Source: Phaseolus vulgaris
Lineage: Eukaryota > Streptophyta > Magnoliopsida > Fabales > Fabaceae
Assembly: GCF_000499845.2 (NCBI RefSeq)
Contig: NC_023750.2
Span: forward strand, 29,065,652 to 29,129,651
DNA length: 64,000 bases
Direction: 5' to 3'
This document shows, one piece after another, positions 1-9,857 of the stretch (within the stretch, counting starts at the first letter, position 1; each line of letters opens with the position of its first letter). The notes under the pieces were generated by a model. The model was not told the DNA's origin. It worked only from the letters and a program-made list of their open reading frames with translations, and did no database searches. Position numbers and translations under genes: made by a program.

Positions 1-177
1 TGATCAAACATTGCTTGTTATCACTAGTCCAAATGAAATTCCTAAACCATATATCCACCACTTTAAGATGACTAATTGGCCACCTATAAATCTAAAATCT
101 ATAAGAAAGAGCACCAACAATGAATGAATTCATTAGTTGAATTCTACCCTTCATATTAAGAGCTTTACCTTTCCAAG
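1..177 (-). pseudogene. L1-type LINE reverse transcriptase fragment
   Basis: Read on the minus strand this stretch gives a run resembling the region after the RT catalytic core of plant L1 elements. It includes WKGKALNMKGRIQLMNSF and, later, a W-I/F-RNFIW type block (IWFRNFIWTS). At least one stop interrupts the frame. It continues off the left edge of the window. It ends exactly where a copia LTR begins at 178, so it was probably an insertion target. The identification rests on these two conserved blocks only. Confidence 0.6.
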
Positions 178-450
178 TGTTGAGTGTGAAGCCATGACCA
201 ATTGGGCTGGGCTGACTAGACACCATGTTTTAGTGAGTGAGCTTAATTATTGTGTCCCCTCTATAATCTCTATTTAAAAGATCTTTGTGCTTGTAATAAA
301 ATTGTAACAAACAGAATGAAAACCTAATTAGTTGCCTGTGGACGTAGGTTGCAGATTGGCGACTGAACCACGTTAAATCATGTGTTGTTTATTTTCTGCA
401 GTTGATTCGTGATTGTGTTTGTGTTGCTTCCGCATGCGTTTTCCCCATCA
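178..450 (+). repeat. 5' LTR of a degenerate Ty1/copia element (copia I)
   Basis: The segment starts with TGTTGAG, ends with CCCCATCA, and is followed at once by a sequence like a plant copia primer-binding site. It contains a TATA-poor promoter region and the tract CTCTATAATCTCTATTTAA, which recurs at 3514-3566 as a fragment of a second LTR copy. The 273-bp length is ordinary for a small copia LTR. No intact 3' partner is visible. Confidence 0.65.
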
Positions 451-466
451 AGTGGCATTAGAGCTT
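451..466 (+). other. Copia I primer-binding site
   Basis: AGTGGCATTAGAGCTT lies directly after the LTR terminus. It is a slightly mutated form of the AGTGGTATCAGAGC site complementary to initiator methionyl-tRNA that most plant Ty1/copia elements use. Confidence 0.65.
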
Positions 467-527
467 GGTTTGTTTACACACTAGAGATCCTATCAGCAAA
501 AATTAATCGACGAGACGTGAAAATTGT

Positions 528-705
528 GGCTACAGCGGTGTCCCAAAGCTAGGGTTTTGCAAGGGCGGTAGCGACATCCCAAAGTTAGGGTTTCACAGGG
601 GCGGCAGCGGCGTCCCAAAGCTAGGGTTTCGCAAGAGCGGCAACGACATCCCAAAGCTAGGATTTCGCAGGGGTGGCATCCGCGTCCCAAAGCTGGGGTT
701 GCGTG
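528..705 (+). repeat. 36-bp tandem repeat in the copia I leader
   Basis: About five copies of a GC-rich 36-bp unit contain CCCAAAGCTAGGGTTT, with CCCAAAG beginning at 542, 578, 614, 650 and 686. The exact 36-bp spacing equals 12 codons, so one frame on each strand stays open through the array. On the minus strand this yields a 117-codon ORF (493-846) that is repeat-encoded and probably not a gene. The array lies between the primer-binding site and gag. The surrounding leader (467-977) is otherwise featureless. Confidence 0.75.
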
Positions 706-977
706 TGTGTTCTGCAAATGTGTTGGTCTGAGACGACACGGAGTGCAGTGTGACGGCGGTAACCAGCGACGGTGGTGGTGCAGTGCGGAGCGCGAATAGT
801 GGCAGTGCATGTCCTGGTAGCTACGGTCCAGTGCGGCGGAGCTCAAATGCAGTGGGGACTACGACTAGGTCTGTTTGTGAGTGATTTTGGGTGGTGCAAT
901 TTTTGTGTTCTTGATTTAAAAAAAAATGGCCAAGATCTGAAATTAGTTGCACTAAGTATCTTGTCTAGTCGTTTGAG

Positions 978-1626
978 ATGGCAGAAGACGGGAAGTTCCA
1001 AATTGAAAAAATCGATGGTACAAATTTCAATTGGTGAAAAATGCAAATTTAGGATTTGCCAGTTCAGTTACTAAGCACATCAATAAAATGAATTCGATCT
1101 TATCCAAACATACATCAGTGGGCATTAAGTTCGATGATGAAGTTCAAGCTTTACTACTGATATCGTCATTACCTGACGGTTGGTCCAGAACGGTTACAAC
1201 AATTACCAGTTTAACAGGACCCGATGGATTCACTTTTGAGAAGATTCGTGATCTCGTTCTTGGCGAGAACGTCAGAATAAGGAGTTCTGGGGAATTATCT
1301 AGTGAATCGCTAAATGTCATTAGAGGTAAGAGAAATATCAGAGGTAGTGGGAGCAAAATCAGAAGAAAGAGTTAGTCAAAGACTCAGGATTGCTCAAGTG
1401 TAACATGTTGGAATTGCAAGGAGGTGGGGCATTTCAGGAATCAATGCCCAAATGATAAACAAGTCAGCATTGCACAAGATTTTGCGGACGAGGACCTTTT
1501 AGTCTGTTGCGCGGATAGCAGTGTGGATTCCTGGGTCATGGATTCTGATGCTTCATTTCATGCTACCCACAACAGTGAAGCATTACAAAATCTAGTTATT
1601 AGGGACTTTGGAGAGGTAAGACTAGC
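978..1626 (+). pseudogene. Copia I gag and start of protease, truncated
   Basis: An ATG at 978 opens a short Gag-like start (MAEDGKFQIEKIDGTNF). The frame then breaks, and from 1031 it continues with a UBN2-type Gag segment containing EVQALLLISSLPDGW. A CCHC zinc knuckle follows at about 1405-1450 (CWNCKEVGHFRNQC, complete C-x2-C-x4-H-x4-C). The protease begins near 1530 with WVMDSDASFH. The family has D-S-G at this point, so the catalytic triad glycine appears replaced by aspartate. Coding similarity stops at 1626, where a CACTA terminus starts. Integrase and RT of this copy are not seen downstream; the next copia body (5318 onward) need not be the same element. Confidence 0.75.
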
Positions 1627-1915
1627 CACTACAAGAAAAAAGCGAATTACATACAGATTATTACATACGGATCAAAATTCGTATGTAAAATCAACATTAT
1701 ATACGGATTTTTACATACGGATCAAAATCCGTATGTAAAATCAACATTACATACGGATTAAATTCCGTATGTAAAATCAACATTACATACGGATTAAATT
1801 CCGTATGTAAACAGGTATTACATACGTATGTAATTTTTGGCGCCATGGAGCGTGAATCAAAATCCGTATGTAATAGGTTTACATACGGATTTTTTCCGTA
1901 TGTAAATATTAGCAC
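1627..1915 (+). mobile_element. CACTA terminus with subterminal repeats (partial element)
   Basis: The segment opens with CACTACAAGAAAAAAGCG, a typical CACTA terminal inverted repeat, and is followed by about ten direct and inverted copies of TTACATACGGAT/ATCCGTATGTAA. It cuts the copia I protease frame. The three bases before it are AGC, but no matching right end (a CTTGTAGTG terminus flanked by AGC) is seen, so the element is truncated or its far end has decayed. No transposase remains attached to it. Confidence 0.7.
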
Positions 1916-1931
1916 CATAAAATAAAATTAG

Positions 1932-2012
1932 CAGTGAATGGGATTCGAAGCCAGGTTCCTTCAGCAATCCTTCAGCAACCAAGTAAAATTTAACCACTAC
2001 ACCAAGCAAATT
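1932..2012 (-). repeat. tRNA-like (SINE-type) pol III promoter module
   Basis: On the minus strand, TGGTGTAGTGG matches the tRNA A box and GCTTCGAATCCC resembles the B box. The spacing is longer than in a tRNA and no clover-leaf acceptor arms can be drawn. It may be the head of a tRNA-derived SINE or a tRNA-like segment carried by the CACTA fragment. It is not a functional tRNA gene. Confidence 0.4.
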
Positions 2013-2029
2013 CTTTAATTTTATTATGA

Positions 2030-2212
2030 TTTTTATTATACTTATTATTATTAATAATACTAACAATATTAATAATATTAATAATATTAATAATACTAAC
2101 AATATTAATAATATTAATAATACTAACAATATTAATAATACTAACAATATTAATAATACTAACAATAATAATAATACTAACAATATTAATGATACTAACA
2201 ATATTAACATAT
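2030..2212 (+). repeat. AT-rich microsatellite/minisatellite
   Basis: This is an array of 9-bp related units (AATATTAAT and AATACTAAC). It creates long open frames on both strands that encode only N/T/I or L/V/I runs. These are not genes. Confidence 0.9.
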
Positions 2213-2715
2213 GAATCACATTTAATTTATCTATAATCTACTTGAATCTAAACATAATTTATTATATTATCTATTAGTATGAATCAAATTTAATATATGT
2301 CATACTCATAGTCATCATATTACCTATTACATTAAAATCAACTATCATATTAATTATTATTTTACGATCATATTGACTTAATTAAGTTCATTATAGGTAG
2401 TTGGTTTTACTTGTGTGTTATAGTAAAGAATATTGTCAACAAAAAATATTATCTTTTAACATAAAATGATGACTTTTACATTAACTATTAATTAAATCTC
2501 TAATACAGATTACTAGTTAGCATATCATTATAGTTTAAACTATATTAATTATTCCATAAATCTATGTAAAAGGTTGTTACTAAATAACCTTTTCTACTAA
2601 TATATAATATAAATCATAATGACAAAGTGATTAAATAATTTATAATTTAAAATATTTTAAAAATTATACATTATATCAATTTTAATCTATGTAAGTAAAT
2701 ATTTGAAAATAAGAT

Positions 2716-2867
2716 TTTTTTAATCGACAAAGAATAAAAAAAATTAAACAAAACATTTTAAGGATATTTCACTCCTTATACAAGAATCTCAAATCAGAAA
2801 AGAAGTGTAAGATACAAGCACCTATATAGCCATCTAACAAAAACTTCACAACTACCTATAATAACCT
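2716..2867 (-). mobile_element. 5'-truncated L1 stub with 17-bp target duplication
   Basis: The insert begins with a poly(T) run, the complement of a poly(A) tail, followed by a sequence similar to the 9765-9840 and 19396-19752 inserts (AATCGACAAAGAAT, then a CACTCCTTATACAA block). It is flanked by identical 17-bp repeats, ATATTTGAAAATAAGAT, at 2699-2715 and 2868-2884. This is the signature of target-primed reverse transcription with severe 5' truncation. Confidence 0.75.
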
Positions 2868-2884
2868 ATATTTGAAAATAAGAT

Positions 2885-3311
2885 ATCAAATAATTTTATA
2901 TTAATATATATATATATAATATGAAAGTAAATTTAAATTTAACCATGAGTTTTAAAAAATTAATGATTAAATAAAGAAATATATTAATCAATATATATGT
3001 ATTTATAGTATTAAAGTTATATTAATATTATATAATTTCTTCCTTTTTCTCTCTATCTATCTATATCCGGATAAAAGTAATATTACTCAAGTCAAATAAA
3101 ACTACTATACACACACAATAAATATCTAAATGTATATTTATATCAAAATTAATATTAATAATATGAATATAATGTTAATAATAATATTAATTATAACATT
3201 AATAATATGAATATAATGTTAATAATAATATTAATTATAACATTAATTATAACATTAATAAATATTAATAATATGAATAAGTATAATAAAAATGATAATA
3301 TGACCAAAGAA
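2885..3311. repeat. AT-rich tract with short tandem duplications
   Basis: There is no gene. A 40-bp motif with ATTAATAATATGAATATAAT is tandemly repeated at about 3150-3285 (ATAATATTAATTATAACATT units). The rest is low-complexity AT DNA. Confidence 0.7.
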
Positions 3312-3512
3312 CTTGTCTGGTCTAGTGGTCATTGCTTCCCTTGGTCACTGGAAAGACTTGGGTTCGAATCTTGGCTGCTGCAGTTTGCTTCTAACATTAT
3401 TTGGGGCTTGGTTTCAAGTCCTATGGGCTTGGGTTCGAGTCCTAGCCAGTGCAAAATGTGGGTTCGAATCTTGGCTGCTGCAGTTTGCTTCTAACATTAT
3501 TTGGGGCTTGGT
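3312..3512 (+). repeat. tRNA-like module with an internal 54-bp direct repeat
   Basis: TGGTCTAGTGG fits the A-box consensus TRGYNNARNNG and GGTTCGAATCT fits the B box about 40 bp downstream. The stretch from GGGTTCGAATCTTGG to GGGGCTTGGTT occurs twice (about 3359-3412 and 3461-3512). This looks like a tRNA-derived SINE head with a duplicated body. The clover-leaf does not close, so it is not a tRNA gene. Confidence 0.45.
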
Positions 3513-3513
3513 T

Positions 3514-3566
3514 GAGTGAGCTTAATTATTGTGTCTCCTCTATAATCTCTATTTAAGATATCTTTA
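3514..3566 (+). repeat. Fragment of copia I LTR
   Basis: About 50 bp beginning GAGTGAGCTTAATTATTGTG match positions 234-289 of the copia I 5' LTR almost exactly. This may be the remains of the 3' LTR. The canonical CA terminus is not present at its right side. Confidence 0.6.
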
Positions 3567-3593
3567 TATGAGTTGACTGCAAAATATTTAGAA

Positions 3594-4010
3594 TCCAAGA
3601 ATTGAAAATTTGATGAAAGTCAAACGATTAAAGAACTTGAATTAAAATGTTCAGCTAATAATACCAAAATCAAAAGATTTCTTAATGTCCATTTAAAAGC
3701 AACATTACCACCCTTCACTTTTTCAGATAACATATTAATAACTTTAGAAATAATGCAAATACAATTCTTAATTTTCCTTTCCCTAACAAAACCATTTTGA
3801 TTCGAAGAAATAATTTTGCTAGGTATCAAAGCAAGCCTATCAGCGAGAATTTTAAAAATGATTTAGAACCTGAAATTAGAAACAACAATAAATTTGAAAT
3901 CATTCACACAATCTGCTTAAGGAAGTTTAGGAATAAAAGAAATAACATTAGCATTCATCCATAATAAAATCAATTATATAAAAAAACTACTTAACAACAG
4001 AAATTATCAT
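3594..4010 (-). pseudogene. L1-type LINE reverse transcriptase fragment
   Basis: On the minus strand the frame reads through the RT fingers block: a degenerate ISFIPKLP segment, then KILADRLALIPSKI, SSNQNGFVRERKIKNCI and GGNVAFK leading into motif A. Stops and shifts are present. Together with 1-177 it may be one LINE that was split by copia I, since CCAAG lies at 173-177 and again at 3594-3598. Confidence 0.7.
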
Positions 4011-4792
4011 GTCGATGCTAATCTTATCATTTTTAATATTTATATTTTATGATAATTTTCTTTAAAGGAGTTGCTGAGCTCAATGTTATCATAGAATTTT
4101 ATATAGAATAATGAATTTATTTCTTAATTTTAATAAAAAGGTAAATTTATTTTAATGAAATATTTTGATAGATATGTTGAATATGGATTAGATAATATAA
4201 TAACCACAATTATTTAAGATTCTTTTATCTTAAATTTGTTTGAGATAATATTATTAGAATTATTATTATATTTAAGATATTAATAGTTTAAAAACTTCTT
4301 TCACAATTTCATCTTTAAATATATTTAATTAAATCAAAATAGATTTTTTTTAATTATCTTTAATTTTAACTTATAAAAGTATTTTAATCATATGAAAAGA
4401 AGATTTTTTTTTCCGTGAATAGTACGAATTTTTCCAATAATTTCTCAAGCGGACCACTTTGGATTTGGTTCCTGAGGAGCCGAATTTTCATCTATTTTTT
4501 TGGTTTTTGGGCCAGATTTTGGGGTAATTCTTAATTTTTCTTTTTTGTAGTGAAGAAGAGATGTGGGTTTTCCAGTGGTCGAAATTTGGTTTTATATGGA
4601 GCCAAAATTTTACTTTGTCTTTTGCATTTTTGGGAAAAATATTAATCCCGGAATCCAGTTATGGGGCAACTTCTAGGATTTTTTATTTTATTTTCATTAC
4701 TGGAGCATAGCTGAGCGTATGAGTCTGGTGCTCCCAATCTCAATATTCATTTTCCGATTTTAGCATCTAAAACTTCACTTGGGATGAATTTT
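4011..4792. other. Intergenic DNA, no gene seen
   Basis: AT-rich sequence is followed from about 4400 by a T-rich block with TTTGGTTTTTGGGCC-type runs. A TTTTTTGTAGTG string near 4540 resembles a CACTA end, but no partner could be matched. No coding potential is visible. Confidence 0.5.
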
Positions 4793-5147
4793 TATTATAA
4801 AAAATCATTAAATAAAAACTAATTTTAGAGATAAAAAATAATTAATTGTTATAGTGACTAAATTATAGAATATTTTAGAGATTAAAAAAATTGATTTCTA
4901 AATTAGTTTATATTATTGTTAAATGGTTTCTAAATTGGTATCTAATTATCAATCAAGATTTTTGCTACCCAATTTAGAATCTAAATAATTAGTAGTTAAA
5001 ACATTGGTAGCTAATTTGATACCTATTTAACAATAATAGAAACTAATTTAGAAACTAATTTTTTTTAATTTTTAAATTGGTCTCTAATTTAATTAAATTA
5101 TTTTTTGTCTCTAAAATTAGTTTCTATTTCATAATTTTTTTGTAGTG
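4793..5147. mobile_element. CACTA-type foldback MITE, copy A
   Basis: A 355-bp element ends in TTTTTTTGTAGTG and starts in TATTATAA, a C-to-T altered CACTACAA. Its arms are inverted repeats with the core AAAACTAATTTTAGAGA. It is flanked by TTT on both sides (4790-4792 and 5148-5150), matching the 3-bp duplication of the superfamily. It has the same internal sequence as the copies at 9250, 20001, 21636, 25677 and 26789. Confidence 0.8.
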
Positions 5148-5317
5148 TTTGTAGTGGATGAATTTTGGGGTTTTTTTTCTTCATAATGGGTGATAGTGGA
5201 ACAATAAAATAAATTTAAGAATATTTGTCCTAATTTTGGTGTGAAAAACTTTATCAAAATTATTTTTCTACAATATTGGAGTGAGTTCGGAAAAATTAAA
5301 TTTCTTTAAAACCTGTA

Positions 5318-5963
5318 TGTTGTGTTTACCTTCTTCTAGCATTCACTATCACAACCCATATCATATGATTTTTAAAGAAAACCTAACTATAATTTCTTTA
5401 AAATTTTTGGTTGTGCAGGCTACCCTTTACTAAGACCATATAACAAACATAAGCTTGCTTTTCGCTCAACTATTTGCATGTTTATTGGTTACAGTCTTAC
5501 ACATAATGGCTACCTATGCTTATCACCAACTGGTAAACTTTATATTAGTCTTCATGTTTTATTTGATGAAACTATTTTCCCTTTTCCGTCACATTTTTCT
5601 ACTATATCTTCTTCTACAAATCTTGATATGATTTCTACTCCTCCATCAACTATTGTTTTAATACCATTTTCTCCTACTATTCCTTCTTCTGATGACACTA
5701 CTGTTATCACTCATTCTTTGTTTGTATCTCCATCTCTAACCTCTTTTGCAAATCCGTCGTCTTCCCTTCTCATTCAAAACAACCATCTCATGATTACTCA
5801 TGGGAAGTTTGGTATATTCAAACCCAAAACCTACACTACATTTGTGCAATCTTTTTTTGTTCCCACAACAATTAACGATGCTCTTCAACAACCTCACCGG
5901 TATGTTGTCATGCATGAAGAATACAAAGTTTTATGTGCAAACCAAACCTGGTCCTTGACTACT
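5318..5963 (+). pseudogene. Copia II integrase C-terminal region (5' part of split pol)
   Basis: This is the Ty1/copia integrase C-terminal part: PYHMIFKEN, then KIFGCAGYPLLRPYN with the typical FGC.CYP.LRPYN layout, FIGYSLTHNGYLCLS and LYISLHVLFDE. It runs through a variable linker into NQTWSLT, the usual start of the RT region. The frame is shifted near 5400. At 5959-5963 (CTACT) it is interrupted by a solo LTR, and the same pol resumes at 6970. Upstream parts (Gag, protease, integrase catalytic core) are missing. Confidence 0.8.
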
Positions 5964-6964
5964 TGATGGAGATCAAGTAAGAGAGGATTTCACTAATGGA
6001 GGAAGGGCCATCCACCCAAGCATTTAAAGTTCTTCCTTCTAGTCTTCTCAAAAATTAAAGAAGAATTAAATAAAGAGAGGACCAAGCCTAAAGCCAACAA
6101 GAAGACTACAAGCATTCAAGAATGGGGTCTAATTAATATCTCTCTTTATAGTTTCTTTTGTATAAATTTGTAAATAATATAGAATAGCTTTAGGATGTGC
6201 TAAAGAGGGAAACCTTAAAGACACAACACTTTAGGCGCTAGTTTCTGGAAAAATCTAGAAAGGTGTCTCTTCATACTCCTTTAGGCGCTAGAATAAAAGG
6301 AGTTAAAAGGCAACCTTTCAAGCTTCTCTTGTACATTTGTGATCAGCCCTCTCTATTATAAAAGGGGTGCTTAGGTCTTTGAAATAATAAGATTGATTTT
6401 TGAGAGTAAAGAACCTCTACCAATTTGGTGAGTGAGTGAGAGAGACTTGTGTCTTCTTCTCTTCTAGTCTTATCTTGAGTTAATTCTTGGGCTCTCAAGT
6501 GGTGGCAACAACACTCATCTTGAAGCCAACCATCCTTCAAGTGGCGTGCACATTCCAAGAGCTTCATCCACATAAGTCCATTTTCCCTTCATTCCAAATT
6601 ACCCATTTTTGTTCTACTTGTTTGTTTTCACTTTCAATCGGTGCAATCTCTTCCTTATGATGTCCTCTTTCATTTGCTGCACTTATATTCAATTTTAATC
6701 GGTGCAAATTGGTTGTTCTTGTTGTTTTGGTCACGTCCTCCATGGGTATAAATGCTATATGTTGTGTTCTTGAGTTTCTATCCATGGGTTTGTTGTTCAA
6801 AATGGGTTGCTATGTGAGTTTGGCTTGGTTTTTGTGTTTTGGTGAGTTCTTGAATGTTAAGAACATTGATCCAATTCTTAAAAAGTGCCTAATCATATTC
6901 CAACTCTTGTTGAATCCATAACATGTTCATATCATATCCATATCATGTTATTGGAATCATATCA
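5964..6964 (+). mobile_element. Solo LTR inserted in copia II
   Basis: A 1001-bp segment starting TGATGGAGATC and ending GGAATCATATCA is flanked by perfect 5-bp duplications CTACT (5959-5963 and 6965-6969). It has a TATA-like CTATTATAAAAG at about 6354 in plus orientation. No primer-binding site or coding region follows, so it is the product of LTR-LTR recombination. Parts (TTCTTCCTTCTAGTCTTCTC and the AAAGTAAAGAA tract) resemble the LTR at 63408 onward. Short ORFs inside it are not convincing. Confidence 0.85.
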
Positions 6965-6969
6965 CTACT

Positions 6970-8437
6970 TTACCTCTTGACATTCAACCTATTGGTTGCA
7001 AGTGAATTTTTAAAAATAAATACAATCCTGATGTCACCTTACACAGGCACAAAGCGAGGTTGGTTGCCAAAGGTTTTCATCAACTTGAAGGTTTGGATTA
7101 CTCTGAAACATTTAGTCTGTAGCCAAGCCAACTATAATACGCATTATTCTCACCCTAGTTTTATCATATAATTGGCATATTAATCAAATAGACATTAATA
7201 ATGTTTTTCTTTATGGTGATTTTGCAAGAAAACATCTTCATGCTTCAGCCCCTTGGTTTTGAATTTGCAAATTCCAATCTTGTTTGTAAGCTACACAAAG
7301 CTATTTATGGCCTCAAACAAGCCCCAAGATCATGGTTTCTGAAGTTAAGTATTGTCCTTTCATCCTTTGGTTTTTAATTTACTAAATCTGATTCTTCGTA
7401 ATTCATTAAGTCTCACAATAACGTTACTTTGTTTGTCCTCATTTATGTGGATGATATTATCGTCACAAGAAGTTCGTATATTGCTATCAAATCTCTTATA
7501 CAGTCACTTCAAAATAATTTTGGCCTCAAAGATCTCGACAAGCTTCATTACTTCCTTGGTGTGGAAACATCGTGGACAGTTGATGACTTTCTTCATCTTT
7601 CACAAAATAAACATATTAAAGATCTTTTACATAAATCAAGCATGACTTTGTCAAAATCTCAGCCTACACCCATGGTTTCTTCTACTCATTTATCTTGGGA
7701 TGGCACTACAGCTTTTGACAATGCCTCGCTATATCGGTCTGCCGTCGGCTCCCCTTTAATATCATCTTATCACACAAGTCCCGAACTCTCCTACAGTGTC
7801 AATAAGGTCTGTCAATTTATGCACCATCCTCAACAACATCACTAGAAGGTCGTAAAGTGAATTCTCCTCTACCTTGCACGCTCTCAGACTCATGGTCTTC
7901 TCCTTCGCAAGTCCTCTCAACTTAATCTTCAAGCCTATGCTGATGCTGATTGGGGTTCAGATCCGAATGATAGAAAATCCACCACTGGGTATACAGTCTT
8001 TCTTGGCAACAATCCTTAGCTTGGGCATCCAACAAACAAAAGATAGTCTCATGAAGCACTATTGAAGCTTAATACCCTAGCATAAATAAAGTGGACAACT
8101 AATCTGTTTCATGAGCTATGTATTAATTCCAATTCCACTTCCATCCATCTATACTGATAATCTTGGAACTGCTCTTCTTGCTGCTAATCTTGTCATGCAC
8201 TCCAAGACAAAACATGTTAATCTTGTCATGCACTCCAAGACAAAACATTTTGATTTAGATCTTCACTTTGTACGTGATTCTATTAAGCAGAAGCAACTCC
8301 ACCTTACTCATATTCCTAGAACCACTCAAATAGCTAATATACTTACTAAAATAGCTAATATACTTACTAAGTCATTGTCTGCTTCTTCTTTTCACTCATT
8401 TCGGAATAAACTAATGGTTGTTCAACAATTAATTTAA
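6970..8437 (+). pseudogene. Copia II reverse transcriptase and RNase H, degenerate
   Basis: The frame resumes with LPLDIQPIGCK (a stop follows) and KNKYNPD. HKARLVAKGFHQ follows in the RT, then the tract encoding QIDINNVFLYGDF and GLKQAPRSW-like residues. The catalytic FVLIYVDDII lies at about 7429-7458, and LDKLHYFLGVE after it. The RNase H end has YTDNLGTALLAANLVMHSKTKHFDLDLHFVRD, with an internal 30-bp duplication of the VMHSKTKH block (8189-8247) and a duplicated IANILTK. Several frameshifts and stops make it non-functional. It ends at 8437, just before the polypurine tract. Confidence 0.85.
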
Positions 8438-8612
8438 GGAGAAATATTAGTTAATAAAAAAATTGTTATTATGTGTCATGTCCTTTATAAAGCCTTGTAT
8501 TTTCTTTTTCTTAATACATAATACACTTCTCCTCTTTCCTTGTCTTTTCATACAATCTGTCTTTGCTCTCTGCATATATCCTCTCTTTGTTATTTCTTAC
8601 AATTACCAAATT
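8438..8612 (+). repeat. Copia II polypurine tract and 3' LTR remnant
   Basis: TTTAAGGAGAAA directly after the pol stop is a polypurine tract. The LTR would begin near 8446 (TATTAGTTAATAAA) and contains a TCCTTTATAAAGCC TATA region at about 8489. Its end is not sharply defined, perhaps at the CTTACA near 8600. The 5' partner is lost. Confidence 0.6.
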
Positions 8613-8899
8613 CTCACCTATAAATAATAGAAGGTTCTAGTTTGAAAAATAAAATGGAAAATAGTCTACTTAGATAATCTTTATACAAATATGTGCTATT
8701 ATCTGAAAAAAAGTCTAAAAAAGTAATATAAATAAATGTCTCAAAAAATAAATATAAATAAATTTTAAAATAAGATGTATTCACCCATCAATCACCTATA
8801 CGAAGTTGTTCGAATTTTTATTTTTTTATCTATCACATCACTAATCAGGTCTATTAAATTTTTTCTCAACTTTTTTTTGTCTTTTTTATTTTTTTATAC

Positions 8900-8946
<47 letters not shown>

Positions 8947-9249
8947 ACTCATATTTTTCTGGGAAAACACACAACTATCTTATAAAAATATTCAGCAAAG
9001 TAGGATAAATTCTAAATTATTATGCGGCATGTTAAAAACAATATCTTCCAATTTGATAATGTAAAACTCTTTCATGAGATATATAAATAAATATATATAT
9101 ATATAAAAAAAAATTTATATTATCATATTAAATAATATATATATATATATAAGAGATATTAATCTTTTCAAATTGAATAAAAATATATGTAGTAAGTAAA
9201 GTGAAACTTGTTTATCCCAGCTCTATCAGTTAGTACACCTCTAATATAT
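8613..9249. other. AT-rich intergenic DNA with (TA)n microsatellite
   Basis: No gene is seen. A perfect TA-dinucleotide run occupies about 8903-8942, and shorter (TA)n tracts lie near 9091-9106 and 9133-9150. Confidence 0.8.
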
Positions 9250-9631
9250 CACTACAAGAAAATCATGAAATAGAAACCAATTTTTAGATATCAAAATAAT
9301 TAGTTGCAATAGTAACTAGATTAGAGATCATTTTAGAAACTAAAACAAAAATTGGTTTCTAAATTAATTTATATTATTGTTAAATAGTTTCTAAATTGGT
9401 ATCTAATTAGCAACCAAGACTTTAGAGATCAAATTTAGAAACTAAATAATTGGTAGTTAAAACCTTGGTTGCTAATTAGATACCAATTTAGAAACTATTT
9501 AACAATAATAAAAACTAATTTAGAAACTAATTTTTGTTTTAATTTTTAAAATGATATCTAATTTAGTTACTATTGAACTAATTATTTTGATTTCTAAAAA
9601 TTAGTTTTTATTTGATGATTTTTTTTTAGTG
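9250..9631. mobile_element. CACTA-type foldback MITE, copy B (best preserved)
   Basis: A 382-bp element starts CACTACAAGAAAATCATGAA and ends in TTTTTTTTAGTG, flanked by TAT on both sides (9247-9249 and 9632-9634). The two halves are inverted repeats of each other over nearly the full length; the left arm TTTCTAAATTGGTATCTAA is matched by its complement in the right arm. A transcript would therefore fold into a hairpin of roughly 180 bp. It encodes no protein. It lies about 2.7 kb beyond the 3' end of the YABBY gene. Confidence 0.9.
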
Positions 9632-9764
9632 TATAGGTAGCACTAACATATCAGCTTTCAATTCACAGCCTTCCATAGCCTTTCTCCTGCTCAAAGTATA
9701 TGCATGATGTGTTTGGCAGAGAAATAAAAGAATAAAAGGAATCAAATAGATCAGTGAAGAAGAT

Positions 9765-9840
9765 TTTTTTTTTTTATCAGCAAAGAATTAAATGAAATTA
9801 AAAGGGACACTTCAGGGGTGTCCCAACCCTTATACAACCC
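9765..9840 (-). mobile_element. 76-bp L1 3'-end stub with 17-bp target duplication
   Basis: Poly(T) is followed by ATCAGCAAAGAATTAAATGA and a CACTTCAGGGGTGTCCCAAC block, ending in CTTATACAACCC. Identical 17-bp repeats AGATCAGTGAAGAAGAT flank it at 9748-9764 and 9841-9857. It is an extremely 5'-truncated insertion of the same L1 family as those at 2716 and 19396. Confidence 0.85.
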
Positions 9841-9857
9841 AGATCAGTGAAGAAGAT

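Noticed and set aside
493..846. 117-codon minus-strand ORF with a cysteine-rich 12-residue repeat
   Set aside because: It is the antisense reading of the 36-bp tandem repeat in a copia leader. The repeat period keeps the frame open; there is no independent support.
1857..2219. Long Leu/Val/Ile-rich ORF and its plus-strand Asn/Thr counterpart
   Set aside because: Both are translations of an AT-rich microsatellite.
3312..3375. Possible tRNA gene
   Set aside because: A- and B-box-like motifs are present, but acceptor and anticodon arms do not pair; treated as SINE-like.
4530..4545. TTTTTTGTAGTG as the right end of the CACTA element beginning at 1627
   Set aside because: No TACATACGGAT subterminal repeats precede it, and the following bases do not match the AGC before 1627.
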